A stretch of 64,000 nucleotides of DNA from Gimesia sp. (GCF_040219335.1 NZ_JAVJSQ010000015.1:372001-436000); one strand, 5' to 3'; positions 18,884 through 28,241 are shown, counted from the stretch's first letter. Numbers and translations: made by a program. Notes: generated from the letters alone by a model not told the origin.

Positions 18884-18922
18884 TAAAAAAAGCGTCTGCC
18901 ACCATGGATGCGACAGACGCTT
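18884..18922 (-). terminator. Leftward intrinsic terminator inside the bfd leader
   Basis: AAGCGTCTG (18890-18898) pairs with CAGACGCTT (18914-18922). Read on the minus strand, the stem is followed by seven T residues (18884-18890). The only leftward gene upstream of it is bacterioferritin, whose end lies about 310 bases away on the far side of bfd. No terminator exists between the two genes. Confidence 0.7.
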
Positions 18923-18937
18923 GGGTATAAGTGTAAG

Positions 18938-19225
18938 ATGTCTACAGTAACCGGAAGCCAGATCGAGCGTGTGGGAGCCACCCCGGCCCCTGAAGTTGCA
19001 CCACGCCGCCGTTTTCTCTGCCACTGTCTGAAAGTGACTCCAGATCAGGTCCAGCAGTGTATTACTGAGACCCAGGCAGAGACCGTTCACGAAGTAACCC
19101 GCGGTTGTGGTGCTGGAAAAGGCTGCACAGCCTGCCATTGCCGCATTAAGGACTTGCTGGCAGGGCTGTGTGATGACTGTGGACAGTCCAAGCGACGTTG
19201 TCTGTGTGCCGCTCAGCCGGTTTAA
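18938..19225 (+). CDS. bfd: Bacterioferritin-associated ferredoxin (Bfd-like) with extra cysteine tail
   Basis: Bfd-type [2Fe-2S] proteins pass electrons to bacterioferritin to release stored iron. The 95-residue product (ATG 18938) has the Bfd pattern CHC...C-x2-C: LCHCLKVTPDQV, then GAGKGCTACHCRIKDLL. A C-terminal tail, CDDCGQSKRRCLC, adds four cysteines not seen in the short Escherichia coli Bfd and could bind zinc or a second cluster. The upstream ATG at 18908 lies within the leader hairpin region and has no ribosome site. It is convergent with bfr, 5 bases from its stop. Confidence 0.85.
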   Translation: MSTVTGSQIERVGATPAPEVAPRRRFLCHCLKVTPDQVQQCITETQAETVHEVTRGCGAGKGCTACHCRIKDLLAGLCDDCGQSKRRCLCAAQPV

Positions 19226-19230
19226 GCCTG

Positions 19231-19701
19231 CTATTCGCGAATCTGCTCAGCCAGGTAGTTCTGAATGCCGACCTGTTTGATCAGTTCGAGCTGTGATTCG
19301 CACCAGTCGATGCTTTCTTCTGACTCGACGACCATCTGATCCATCAATTCACGGCTGCCGGCGTCTTTTTCCTGTCGGCAGAGTTCGATGGCTTCGTTGT
19401 AGGTTGAGACCCCTTTCGTTTCCAGTTCCAGGCTGTTCTGGATCTGTTCTTCAACAGTCTTACCCACGCGAATGACATCGTAGCGGGCGATTTCCGGAAC
19501 GCCATCCAGATAGAGGATGCGGTCGATGACCTGCTCGGCATGTTTCATTTCTTCGATGGATTCGTCGTAGAAGTGCTTGGCCAGTTTGTCAAAGCCCCAG
19601 TCTTTGCACATCTTGGAAGAGATGAAGTACAGGTTGATGGCGGTGAGTTCGATTGTCAGGCCATCGTTTAATGCGTCGATTACTTTCTGGCTACCCTTCA
19701 T
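19231..19701 (-). CDS. bfr: Bacterioferritin with altered ferroxidase ligands
   Basis: The 156-residue product (start MKGSQKVID at 19701) aligns residue for residue with E. coli Bfr. Iron ligands Glu18, Glu51, His54 and Glu94 are present, as is the heme ligand Met52. The C-terminal helix reads ESEESIDW where Bfr usually has DEEGHIDW, so Glu127 and His130 are both serine. The di-iron site should therefore be impaired, although heme binding and cage formation look intact. Longer starts up to 19911 would add 70 residues without family support. The gene is convergent with bfd. Confidence 0.92.
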   Translation of the reverse strand: MKGSQKVIDALNDGLTIELTAINLYFISSKMCKDWGFDKLAKHFYDESIEEMKHAEQVIDRILYLDGVPEIARYDVIRVGKTVEEQIQNSLELETKGVSTYNEAIELCRQEKDAGSRELMDQMVVESEESIDWCESQLELIKQVGIQNYLAEQIRE

Positions 19702-19777
19702 TGGTTCTGCTTTCTCAATCTTTCTTTCCTGCCCCTGCCGAATTCCGGGCCGGAGCAAATGTTGTTGATAATATTTG

Positions 19778-19789
19778 ACTACCGGTAGT
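19778..19789 (-). promoter_or_regulatory. Palindrome upstream of bfr
   Basis: ACTACCGGTAGT is a perfect 12-bp palindrome 77 bases upstream of the bfr start. A possible -10 (TATTAT, minus strand) lies just downstream of it. It may be an operator, but the binding protein is unknown. Confidence 0.3.
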
Positions 19790-19907
19790 ATTCGTAATTG
19801 GCTCCACTTGTACCAGAGTGAATCTGGCGAAAAATGTCTATTTATATAGATTGAAACGAGATCTCTGACTTCGTGGAGTTCGCAGCGGAGATTTCTGAAA
19901 CCGGTTC

Positions 19908-20723
19908 TCAATTACTGCTGTTTTCGGGGGCGAGATTGAGCAGTTCCACTTTTCGGAACTGAACCGGGTGACTTTCCGACTGCAGGGAAATGGTTCCTTT
20001 ATCCAGCATGATCGGGGCGCCCTGTTCGATCAGCTTCTGGGCATCGGCGTCTTTGGGGTCGAGTTGGGGCTTGGTGTACGAGAGGACGGTTTCCCCGTCA
20101 ATGACGTGTTCGATGATCTTGTTGCCTTTGACTTCGACATCAACGGTCACCCACTGATCGCCCCGATAGGTTTTGGAAGAGGAGTCGATGCAGTGTGGCA
20201 TGAAGAGCTTGTTGTCCATGACGACGTTTGTGCCCGGGGTGCAGAGGTTGGCAGTGCTGCGTTTGCCCTTCGGTTTCCCACCCAGCAGCTGGACTTCAAT
20301 GGAAACCGGAAAACGCTGGTCAAGGGACATGCTTTCGGGGCTCTGGCCGTGGACCATGATGCCGCTGTTGCGAAAGGCCCAGCCTGGCCCGCCTTTGACC
20401 TGGTCGCCGATGAAACGATATTCCACGCGGATGATGTAGTGAGAAAAGGTGTCTTTGTAGAAGATGTGACCGAATTTTTCATCGAAGGCATCGTAGTGCT
20501 CATAGTCGACGGTGAGTAGCCCGTCCTTTACCCGAAACGTATCTGCATAATTGACGCCTGGTTCATAACCTCGGATTTTGACCGTCCAGCCATCCAGGTT
20601 TTTCCCGTTGAACAGGGGGATCCATTTTTCCTGCGGTGCTTTCTCTTCAGCAGAGAGAGTAGCAGGCAGGCAGAGCGTCAGGCAGAGAGACAGACCGGCA
20701 ATGAGAGCAGATGCGGTTTTCAC
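19908..20723 (-). CDS. Secreted DUF1080 (3-keto-disaccharide hydrolase-like) protein
   Basis: The 271-residue protein has a Sec signal peptide (about residues 1-25, ending LSAEEK). The rest is one DUF1080 domain, opening with WIPLFNGKNLDGWTVK. Further landmarks are FRNSGIMVHGQSPESM and a closing segment LQSESHPVQFRKVELL. The fold is a concanavalin-like jelly roll; members act on 3-keto-glycosides or related sugars. The family is much expanded in planctomycetes. The same domain ends the 1741-residue protein at 30982. The gene is monocistronic, and the substrate is unknown. Confidence 0.88.
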   Translation of the reverse strand: MKTASALIAGLSLCLTLCLPATLSAEEKAPQEKWIPLFNGKNLDGWTVKIRGYEPGVNYADTFRVKDGLLTVDYEHYDAFDEKFGHIFYKDTFSHYIIRVEYRFIGDQVKGGPGWAFRNSGIMVHGQSPESMSLDQRFPVSIEVQLLGGKPKGKRSTANLCTPGTNVVMDNKLFMPHCIDSSSKTYRGDQWVTVDVEVKGNKIIEHVIDGETVLSYTKPQLDPKDADAQKLIEQGAPIMLDKGTISLQSESHPVQFRKVELLNLAPENSSN

Positions 20724-20886
20724 GGTTTCATTCCTTCAGGCAGTCGGGCGATGGAGTCGGGTTCAAAAGTCAGCAGGTCTCCCTTCGGGGGAGAGGCATT
20801 TATTATAGGTGATGATAAGGTAAATAGCACGTTTTGGCATTAAAGAATGCGTGATTTGGATTCGCAGTTTGCAAAGTGTTCAGCCA

Positions 20887-20921
20887 ATAAAAAAACGCCC
20901 GTTAAATTAACGGGCGTTTCT
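20887..20921 (-). terminator. Intrinsic terminator after the small lipoprotein gene
   Basis: AAACGCCCGTTAA and its complement (20893-20919) form a 13-bp inverted repeat. Leftward it is followed by a T-rich run (TTTTTTTATT on the minus strand), so it serves the leftward lipoprotein gene. Confidence 0.9.
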
Positions 20922-20980
20922 TTAATTTACATCAGGCCGGAGGCCTGTGGCTGACCTGGCGGTCGGCCGGCTGATGAGAA

Positions 20981-21217
20981 TCAGCCTTCTTTCTTAGCCT
21001 CTTCGCCACCTTCTGGTACTTCTGCACCAGCACCACCGGTGGTGGAACCAGCTTCAGGAGCTTCGCCTGCAGGTGCTTCGCCTGCGGGAGCTTCAGCAGC
21101 GGGCTCTTCAGCAGGTGCAGGAGCTTCGGTAGCAGGCTTGCCGCAACCAACGGCCCAGATTGACATGCTGATGGTGGCGGGCACGACGAACAGTCGGCTC
21201 AGTTTTGTGAAAGACAT
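20981..21217 (-). CDS. Small Ala/Glu/Pro-rich lipoprotein
   Basis: The 78-residue product starts at the ATG at 21217 (MSFTKLSR) and has a lipoprotein signal ending AVGC (Cys25). The mature part is low-complexity: repeated APAGE/PAEEPAAE units followed by a Gly/Glu stretch and a Lys-containing end. No folded domain is visible. Such short proteins may be envelope spacers. An alternative start 10 codons upstream lacks support. The gene stands alone with its own terminator. Confidence 0.7.
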   Translation of the reverse strand: MSFTKLSRLFVVPATISMSIWAVGCGKPATEAPAPAEEPAAEAPAGEAPAGEAPEAGSTTGGAGAEVPEGGEEAKKEG

Positions 21218-21723
21218 TGAGTTGTCCCTTCCGATTTCGTTGTTCAAAAAAAGTGAGTCACTTGCATTCTGTCAATGAAGACATTCTGTCTAGAAACATT
21301 AAAAAATGAGCACCCCCAGATTTCAAGCGCCATCGAGAAACTTTAGATCAGTTTTCAATTTGAATAGTGAGAAACTGAGGTTTTTCTCGCTCTGAGAAGC
21401 TGGCTTTACTGCAACCGGTTTGCTGGTTATAGCGAAATCGCGGGGCGTTGGCAGGGTTCAGGAGTGTGCTGAGAGGTGTTTGGTGGATTGCCAAATTAAT
21501 ACAAAAAGGTCAAGATTAATATCATTTAATCCATGAAAAACTGGCAAAAATGAGGGAGAAACTGTTTTTCGAATTCTCAAAATTTTTATAAGAAACTTTG
21601 ATATAACAGTTTGCTAATTTGTTCCGGGTTTGTCACACTAATCTCAGTTCTGAGAATTTGATTCTTATTCAAGTAAGTGTCCAGTTTACTCAGGGCTAAT
21701 ATCCGTTCTTATTTTTGCGTCAT

Positions 21724-21745
21724 AATACGCTGAGCGTATTTTTTT
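21724..21745 (+). terminator. Terminator-like hairpin in the csp leader
   Basis: AATACGC-TGA-GCGTATT (21724-21740) is followed by a run of T. It either ends an upstream transcript or acts as an attenuator in the csp leader, about 110 bases before the gene. Confidence 0.5.
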
Positions 21746-21800
21746 CAGTGCGTCACTATTTTACGAACGTGTTTTCTTGAAGTGGTGATCAATTACGAGT

Positions 21801-21824
21801 GACAATAAACTCCGTTTTATTGTC
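21801..21824 (+). promoter_or_regulatory. Leader hairpin before csp
   Basis: GACAATAAA (21801-21809) pairs with TTTATTGTC (21816-21824), a perfect 9-bp, AT-rich stem 17 bases upstream of the Shine-Dalgarno sequence. It is a candidate temperature-sensitive leader structure. Confidence 0.4.
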
Positions 21825-21854
21825 GAGAGACTTTTAAGTTAGAGGATGGGCTAC

Positions 21855-22052
21855 ATGGCCACTGGAACAATCAAAAAAATTACTGAAAAAGGTTTTGGCT
21901 TCATCAACGATGGTCAACAGGATATCTTTTTTCATCTCTCTTCACTGGACGGAATCACGTTCGATCAACTGGTAGAAGGCCAGACTGTTGAATTCGAAAG
22001 CGAAAAAAGCGATCGCGGTCTGCGAGCTGTTCGCGTAACAACATCTGAGTAA
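21855..22052 (+). CDS. Cold-shock (CspA-family) protein
   Basis: A 65-residue single cold-shock domain that binds single-stranded nucleic acid. It begins MATGTIKKITEKGFGFI, containing RNP1 (KGFGFI), and RNP2 is DIFFHLSSL. The AGAGGA at 21841-21846 is positioned for the ATG at 21855; an ATG at 21846 overlaps this site and is not preferred. Unlike E. coli CspA, a T-rich strand replaces the usual EGPKGPQA loop. The long structured leader suggests post-transcriptional control. It is convergent with the FAH-family gene, 8 bases from its stop. Confidence 0.93.
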   Translation: MATGTIKKITEKGFGFINDGQQDIFFHLSSLDGITFDQLVEGQTVEFESEKSDRGLRAVRVTTSE

Positions 22053-22060
22053 TTCTACTA

Positions 22061-22933
22061 TCAGTTCCACGCTTCCACAGAATTGCGTAGTGCTCCCAGT
22101 CCCTGAATCTCTACATCAACCTGGTCTCCAGGTTTGAGATAGACAGGTGGCTTGCGTGCCATGCCAACTCCTGGTGGCGTTCCGGTAAAGATAATATCGC
22201 CTGGTTCCAGTGTCATAAACTGAGACAGGAACTGCACAATTTCTTCGATTGTGAAGATAAACTTATCGGTACAGGAATTCTGCATCACCTCTCCATTCAA
22301 CGTCAGTTTAATGGAGAGGTTGTTTGCATCCTCGATTTCATCCGAGGTGACCAGATAGGGACCGATCGGTGCAAAGGTGTCTGGTGTTTTACCTAACAGC
22401 CATTGTCCGCCCGGACGTCCGATCTGCCAGTCGCGTGCGGAGACATCGTGTCCGTTCATGTAGCCGGCGACGTATTCAAGTGCGTTGTCCAGGTTCGCAT
22501 TGCGACATGTCTTTCCGATGACGACGACCAGTTCGGCTTCGTAGTCTACCTCTTTGGCCACTTCCGGAATACGAATCGGCTGATCGGGACCTGTGACGGA
22601 AGTCGTGAATTTACTGAAGCAAACCGGTTCATCGGGAAAGGCCATGCCTGTTTCCTCGGCGTGATCGCGATAGTTCAGGCCGATGCAGATGACTTTCCCC
22701 GGTTGTGGAATCGGAGCGCAGAGCCTACCGGTAATCTGTCGGTCGGCCTCCACCGCCTGTTTCGCAGCTTTACAGGCACGTTCGAGCCCATCTTCCAGAC
22801 TGAGCACGCCCTTTAATGAGGGGGGCAGTGTGTCGTCGAATGCACGCACATCGTAGAAGGTCAACTGACCCTCCTGGTCGGTAACGGAAACAACGGTCGG
22901 ACCCTGTTCTGTGTGTAAAGTGGCTAACTTCAT
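22061..22933 (-). CDS. Fumarylacetoacetate hydrolase (FAH) family protein
   Basis: The 290-residue enzyme has the C-terminal FAH fold. Its motifs are CIGLNYRDHAEE, the metal-binding EVDYEAELVVVIGK (two Glu and an Asp further on in GHDVSARDWQ), GKTPDTFAPIGPYLV, and GDIIFTGTPPGVG. Family members hydrolyse or decarboxylate beta-diketo acids, for example acylpyruvates or 2-keto-3-deoxy acids. The exact substrate is not visible. It diverges from purM with a 298-base gap. Confidence 0.9.
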   Translation of the reverse strand: MKLATLHTEQGPTVVSVTDQEGQLTFYDVRAFDDTLPPSLKGVLSLEDGLERACKAAKQAVEADRQITGRLCAPIPQPGKVICIGLNYRDHAEETGMAFPDEPVCFSKFTTSVTGPDQPIRIPEVAKEVDYEAELVVVIGKTCRNANLDNALEYVAGYMNGHDVSARDWQIGRPGGQWLLGKTPDTFAPIGPYLVTSDEIEDANNLSIKLTLNGEVMQNSCTDKFIFTIEEIVQFLSQFMTLEPGDIIFTGTPPGVGMARKPPVYLKPGDQVDVEIQGLGALRNSVEAWN

Positions 22934-23231
22934 ACCCGAGTACTCCCTTCGACGACTGGTTGTAAAACATCAAAAGCTCTTGTTCAGCAGTCGGAAATCT
23001 TATGCTCTTGCGCTGATGAGATGTAGTGAACGTCAGCATCATCTCAAGCAGAAATGTGAAAGTATCCCCGCCGGGTCCGGGTTTTCCAGTTATGGGGTTT
23101 AAATATCCGATACGCATGATTTCCATCTCCAGCGGGGATTGCTATGCTGTGAGCAGTGGGTCTGTTCTGCAGAACGGATCAGATCTGACACGCGATTTTG
23201 AACTCTTCTTTATCTACAGCGACTGAATATT

Positions 23232-24308
<1,077 letters not shown>

Positions 24309-24735
24309 TTTTCAAGCTTCAACTTTCCTACCAGACCGCGATCGCTATGCGCGCGTTTCAGGGTACATCTGAGCGGTTACGATCGAGAGCCCCTGTCAGC
24401 AGGAGGGCTATGCCGCTTCTTTGGGGTGGTCGCATGTTTAATGGGGGAATCAGGACCCCGACCTTGCGTGTGTGACTCGAATTTTTTTAATGGCTCGCGC
24501 AATAGTTTGGTTTCTTTTGTAATTTCCGGAACGCCAGAGGTTCGAAAAGGGATATATGACCAGAGTGTCCAGAAATGGCACTGTGTTCTATGTCAGGGAG
24601 CCTCCGATCGCATGATCCGGTCAGTGCCGGTCTCTAGTCTGTTCGCGTTCCCGTCTCCAGGCGGTGTACTCCGCCGTCAGTTGATTGTCTATTGGGGACA
24701 ATCTTTACTGAGTTCGCTGCACAGGGAAGGCACAC
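24309..24735. other. Intergenic region between purM and the PAS gene
   Basis: About 430 bases. A 119-codon frame (24426-24785) crosses it but has atypical composition and overlaps the PAS gene, so I reject it. I see no clear terminator or promoter. A GGAGGG lies near 24400 with no ORF following it. Confidence 0.4.
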
Positions 24736-25254
24736 ATGGAACACCCGATTCCAACCGGTCAGGAACGCACATTTGCAGATCATGAGATTATCGTCAGCAA
24801 GACGGATCTCAAGGGACGCATTACTTACGCGAATCAGACCTTTATCGAGATCTCCGGTTACACCGAGGAAGAACTGCTGGGACAGCCTCACAATCTGATC
24901 CGTCATCCGGATATGCCGCGCTGTGTGTTCAAGCTGTTGTGGGATACGATTCAGGTGGGTGAGGAGATCTTTGCCTATGTCGTCAATCTTTGTAAGAACG
25001 GCGACCATTACTGGGTGCTGGCCCATGTTACTCCTACGTGGAATCTGTCCGGCCAGATCAGTGGCTATCACTCCAGTCGCCGTGTGCCCGAACGCAAGGC
25101 TTTGGATAAAGTGATTCCCCTCTACCAATCTTTGAAGCGGATTGAAGGCGCCAGCTCTGACTGGCGAACCGGGATGCAGAATGCAACCGTGGAACTGCTG
25201 TCTCAACTGGATGCAGTCGGGATGGAATACGATGAGTATGTCTTTGCCCTATAA
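24736..25254 (+). CDS. Aer-like PAS sensor protein, soluble
   Basis: The 172-residue protein is almost wholly one PAS domain very like the N-terminal domain of the aerotaxis receptor Aer. It shows ITYANQTFIEISGYTEEELLGQPHN, then RHPDMP (the Aer FAD-pocket motif), and KNGDHYWVLAHVTP. A short helical tail of about 45 residues follows, with no transmembrane or HAMP segment. By analogy it likely binds FAD and reports redox or oxygen. Its stop is 37 bases before the chemoreceptor start, suggesting that the sensor and signalling halves of Aer are separate proteins here. Confidence 0.86.
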   Translation: MEHPIPTGQERTFADHEIIVSKTDLKGRITYANQTFIEISGYTEEELLGQPHNLIRHPDMPRCVFKLLWDTIQVGEEIFAYVVNLCKNGDHYWVLAHVTPTWNLSGQISGYHSSRRVPERKALDKVIPLYQSLKRIEGASSDWRTGMQNATVELLSQLDAVGMEYDEYVFAL

Positions 25255-25291
25255 CTCTTAAGACAGAAGATTGAGACCCCGGAGGGACCCC

Positions 25292-26536
25292 ATGCTGAAT
25301 CTGGATGCAGCCGCGCAGTCGACTGGAGAAGAACGTTCCACGTCTCCTCTCACGCATGAGGAATATGCGGAACTGGAACATTATCGCCGCTGGGTCAAAC
25401 AGCTGGCGGATGTCTGTGAATCTGCAGCGGCAGGGAATCTGGAGGTTCGCCTGCTGCATATCGATGCGGACGGTGATCTGGGGCGCGCGCTGGTTTCGGT
25501 CAACGGGCTGCTGGATTACACGGACGCGTTTGTACGCGAATCCAAGGCTTCATTGAACGCCGCTGCTCACGGAAAATTCTTCCGCAAGGTGTTGCTCAAA
25601 GGAATGCGGGGTACATTCCGTCATGCTTCTGAAGTGATTAACGAGGCGGGCGAAAAGATGAAGTACCAGGCAGAGGAACTGCAACAGTCTGAAACCAGAC
25701 GTCTGGAGATGGCGGATGAATTCGAGCAGGAAGTACAGGGGATATCAACGATTGTTTCCGCAGCCGCTACACAGCTGCATGCCACGGTTCAGTCTTTGAA
25801 ATCCGTGACCGAACGGGCGATTCTCGAAACGACTATGGCCGTCGAATCGATCGACCAGACCGCACAGAATGTCGACGTGGTGGCGGATTCGACGGTGCAG
25901 TTGAATCAGTCAATCCAGCAGATCGACGACCGGGTCAAACAGTCTACGGAGGTGGTGCAGCAGGCGGTCAATGAGAGCGAGCATGCCCGTGAGTTCATGT
26001 CTGGGCTGGTGGAAGCGACGAATGACATCGGTTCCTTTGCCAAGATGATTGCTGATATCGCGAAGCAGACGAATCTGCTGGCATTGAATGCGACAATCGA
26101 AGCGGCGCGTGCCGGCGAGGCGGGAGCGGGGTTTGCGGTAGTGGCTTCTGAAGTAAAAAACCTGGCACAGGATACCGCGCGGGCCACCAATCATATTACC
26201 GAGCACATTCGTCAGATCCAGGACGTGGTGCATGACGCGGTGACGAATATTGCGACCGTGAGCAGTACGATCCGTAAAGTAGACGAGATCAGCGAATCGA
26301 TTTCGACGTCGATTTCCGAACAAAGCCAGGCGATTGCGACGATTCATCAAAACGTCAAAGACGCCGCTGGCAAAACGGTTTCGACATCGGAGACCGTCAA
26401 GCGTGTTTCCTCCACGGCTTCGGAGACCTTTCTCTCCACGAGTGACCTGGTCAATGCTGCCAACGATATTGCCCGACAGTCTGAGAGTCTGAATGCGGCC
26501 GTCAACCAGTTCCTGATGACGATCCGATCGAAATAA
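25292..26536 (+). CDS. Soluble methyl-accepting chemotaxis protein
   Basis: From the ATG at 25292 (GGAGGG just upstream) the protein is 414 residues with no transmembrane helix. Residues about 30-120 look like paired HAMP units ([10 protein letters not shown] and [19 protein letters not shown]). The rest is a long coiled-coil signalling domain with the conserved CheA/CheW-binding tip [31 protein letters not shown] (quoted in part). It lacks a C-terminal CheR-docking pentapeptide. It very likely takes its input from the Aer-like PAS protein encoded just upstream. No che genes are in the window. Confidence 0.92.
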   Translation: MLNLDAAAQSTGEERSTSPLTHEEYAELEHYRRWVKQLADVCESAAAGNLEVRLLHIDADGDLGRALVSVNGLLDYTDAFVRESKASLNAAAHGKFFRKVLLKGMRGTFRHASEVINEAGEKMKYQAEELQQSETRRLEMADEFEQEVQGISTIVSAAATQLHATVQSLKSVTERAILETTMAVESIDQTAQNVDVVADSTVQLNQSIQQIDDRVKQSTEVVQQAVNESEHAREFMSGLVEATNDIGSFAKMIADIAKQTNLLALNATIEAARAGEAGAGFAVVASEVKNLAQDTARATNHITEHIRQIQDVVHDAVTNIATVSSTIRKVDEISESISTSISEQSQAIATIHQNVKDAAGKTVSTSETVKRVSSTASETFLSTSDLVNAANDIARQSESLNAAVNQFLMTIRSK

Positions 26537-26543
26537 AAACGGC

Positions 26544-27773
26544 TCAGAGTTTGAGGTGGATCTGGTTCTTCTCCAGATGCCGGACAATCAGCCATGTGAT
26601 CCAGAAGAAGAGCAGGAAACTGCCCCAGGCGTACCACCAGGGAGCGTCTTTTGTGGCGAAGGGCTTGATGGATTCCATGACCAGGTCGTGCAGGATGTAG
26701 GCGGCCAGTGCGTTGGTTCCCAGCGTGCGGAACAGGGGAATATTCAGGTTGCCTCGATCACAGGCGAGGTGAAACAACAGGTAGACGAACAGTGACAGTC
26801 CCGCTGAGAAGACGAGGTACGAAAGCGTTCCCGCCCGTTGGCTCATCATCCAGTAGTTCCATTTTCGCTGATCCTGCTCCGGCGGTTTGACAAACGGAGG
26901 TTCCGCCAGATAAGCGGAGAACGGCTCTCCCTCTTTGGCTTTGAATTGCGCTTCCGTAGGAATGACCGGATGGATGGCCAGTTTCAGATCCTGGTTGCCA
27001 GCCATGGATTGATCTATTGCGGGCACATCATAGAGACGGGTCCCACAGGAAATGATCCAGCCTGAAAGCATCAACGCACACGACCAGAACAGGATGGGCT
27101 TGATGCGGGGCAGTCCTTCTGCTTCCACGACCCAGTCGCAGGCGAGCGTGCCGATGATGGCGGGGATAGTCCAGGTCAGAAAGCCCAGCGGTCCGCCGTC
27201 GATGCCGTTGGGGGGCGAGTTGACCCAGGTGAAATAAAAGTAGTACGAGAGCACCACATGCGCGGCAGCGGAAAAGAGCATATAGGCGATGCGCACGGAG
27301 GCGCGGGCGCGGATCACGGGGGTGATCCAGAGCGAGGTGACGGCGATGTGCATCAGCGTCTGGAACCAGTTACGTTTGAGTGGATCGGCAATGGCGCCCC
27401 AGACGCCGATTGACTGCAGTTCGCTCCAGCTTTTCGCGACCGGTGAGACGCGGTAGATGATCAGCGAGACCAGCACCAGACCCAGCAGACGTCTGACTAC
27501 CCGCAGGTAAGCCGAGACGGCCCCCTGGGTCTGTATCCGTCTGCCGAAGGTCAATCGATAGGCAAAGCCGACCGCGAACAGGAAGTGGGGCATGATCGTG
27601 TCGGCGTAGCTGCAATAGGTATTGTGATGCTTGAGCACGACCGGGCAGAGGATGAAGAAGCCCATGTAGTTCACAAGGAACATGCCCGCTACGGTGTAGC
27701 CCCGGAACTGGTCGAGGGAGACGATGCGTTTCCGGTTTTTGTCAGCGGTCGCAGCCGGGGCGGTGTCTGTCAT
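26544..27773 (-). CDS. Multi-pass membrane protein, heparan-glucosaminide acetyltransferase (DUF5009)-like
   Basis: The 409-residue protein has about 10 hydrophobic helices. It opens with the family signature RIVSLDQFRGYTVAGMFLVNY, with HHNTYCSYADTIMPHFLFAVGFA further on. The human relative HGSNAT acetylates terminal glucosamine of heparan sulfate using cytosolic acetyl-CoA. The bacterial members (NagX/DUF5009) have unclear substrates. The gene is convergent with the MCP gene, 7 bases apart, and its position near carbohydrate genes fits a sugar-modification role (inference). Confidence 0.82.
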   Translation of the reverse strand: MTDTAPAATADKNRKRIVSLDQFRGYTVAGMFLVNYMGFFILCPVVLKHHNTYCSYADTIMPHFLFAVGFAYRLTFGRRIQTQGAVSAYLRVVRRLLGLVLVSLIIYRVSPVAKSWSELQSIGVWGAIADPLKRNWFQTLMHIAVTSLWITPVIRARASVRIAYMLFSAAAHVVLSYYFYFTWVNSPPNGIDGGPLGFLTWTIPAIIGTLACDWVVEAEGLPRIKPILFWSCALMLSGWIISCGTRLYDVPAIDQSMAGNQDLKLAIHPVIPTEAQFKAKEGEPFSAYLAEPPFVKPPEQDQRKWNYWMMSQRAGTLSYLVFSAGLSLFVYLLFHLACDRGNLNIPLFRTLGTNALAAYILHDLVMESIKPFATKDAPWWYAWGSFLLFFWITWLIVRHLEKNQIHLKL

Positions 27774-27890
27774 GCTGTTTTATCAATTCGTCGAGATTAA
27801 GGAAAAAGCAAGTGTGCTAAGTATTAATCTCTACTAATATACGGTTTGCTGGACGAATTGAAACAGGATAGTTCTGAATTTGCTGAACCC

Positions 27891-28241
27891 TCAACAGATA
27901 TTAATACCCAGCACTTCGGTGAGAAAGATCAACCAGATGACGAACCAGGCTACAAAATTCGCTCCCGCCTGAATGATGGCACTGACCAGGCCCAGGATCA
28001 GATCGGTAACTCGGTTCCCGATGAGATGCAGATGGAAGTTTCCGATCAATAACAGGACCGCCCCCACGAACATGATGACCCACGCCGGTCCGACCATCAA
28101 AAGGTCCATTCCATGTGGGGTGATGTTGAAAACCTGTTTGACGAGGTACGCCAGGAACATGATGAGAAATTCTCCGCCCCAGAAGATGGTGTAAGCCAGC
28201 AGATGGAACCGTTTAAAGCGGGATGCTTGAGATTGTTGCAT
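27891..28241 (-). CDS. Small three-helix membrane protein, unrecognised
   Basis: The 116-residue product has three strongly hydrophobic segments: FHLLAYTIFWGGEFLIMFLAYLV, LLMVGPAWVIMFVGAVLLLIG and a long C-terminal stretch LILGLVSAIIQAGANFVAWFVIWLIFL, the last perhaps forming two helices. A short basic N-terminal segment precedes them. I recognise no family. It lies between the acyltransferase-like gene and the XylR-like regulator gene on the same strand. Confidence 0.6.
   Translation of the reverse strand: MQQSQASRFKRFHLLAYTIFWGGEFLIMFLAYLVKQVFNITPHGMDLLMVGPAWVIMFVGAVLLLIGNFHLHLIGNRVTDLILGLVSAIIQAGANFVAWFVIWLIFLTEVLGINIC

Larger units (their letters stand above)
18603..18937. other. Regulatory leader region before the bfd gene
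   Basis: This 335-base gap has no credible gene but is rich in signals. They are a 12-bp palindrome GTACTTAAGTAC (18620-18631), a sigma-70-type promoter (18740-18767), a 7-1-7 operator (18777-18791) and a strong hairpin that reads as a leftward terminator (18884-18922). The last three are listed separately. Confidence 0.6.
21218..21854. other. Long AT-rich region and structured leader before csp
   Basis: About 640 AT-rich bases without a credible ORF, between the leftward lipoprotein gene and the rightward cold-shock gene. The left part should carry the lipoprotein promoter, and the right part holds two hairpins (21724-21745 and 21801-21824) just before the csp start, listed separately. No promoter could be assigned with confidence. 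Confidence 0.5.

Noticed and set aside
24426-24785. 119-codon ORF before the PAS gene
   Set aside because: It has no family match, unusual composition and overlaps the real PAS gene start.
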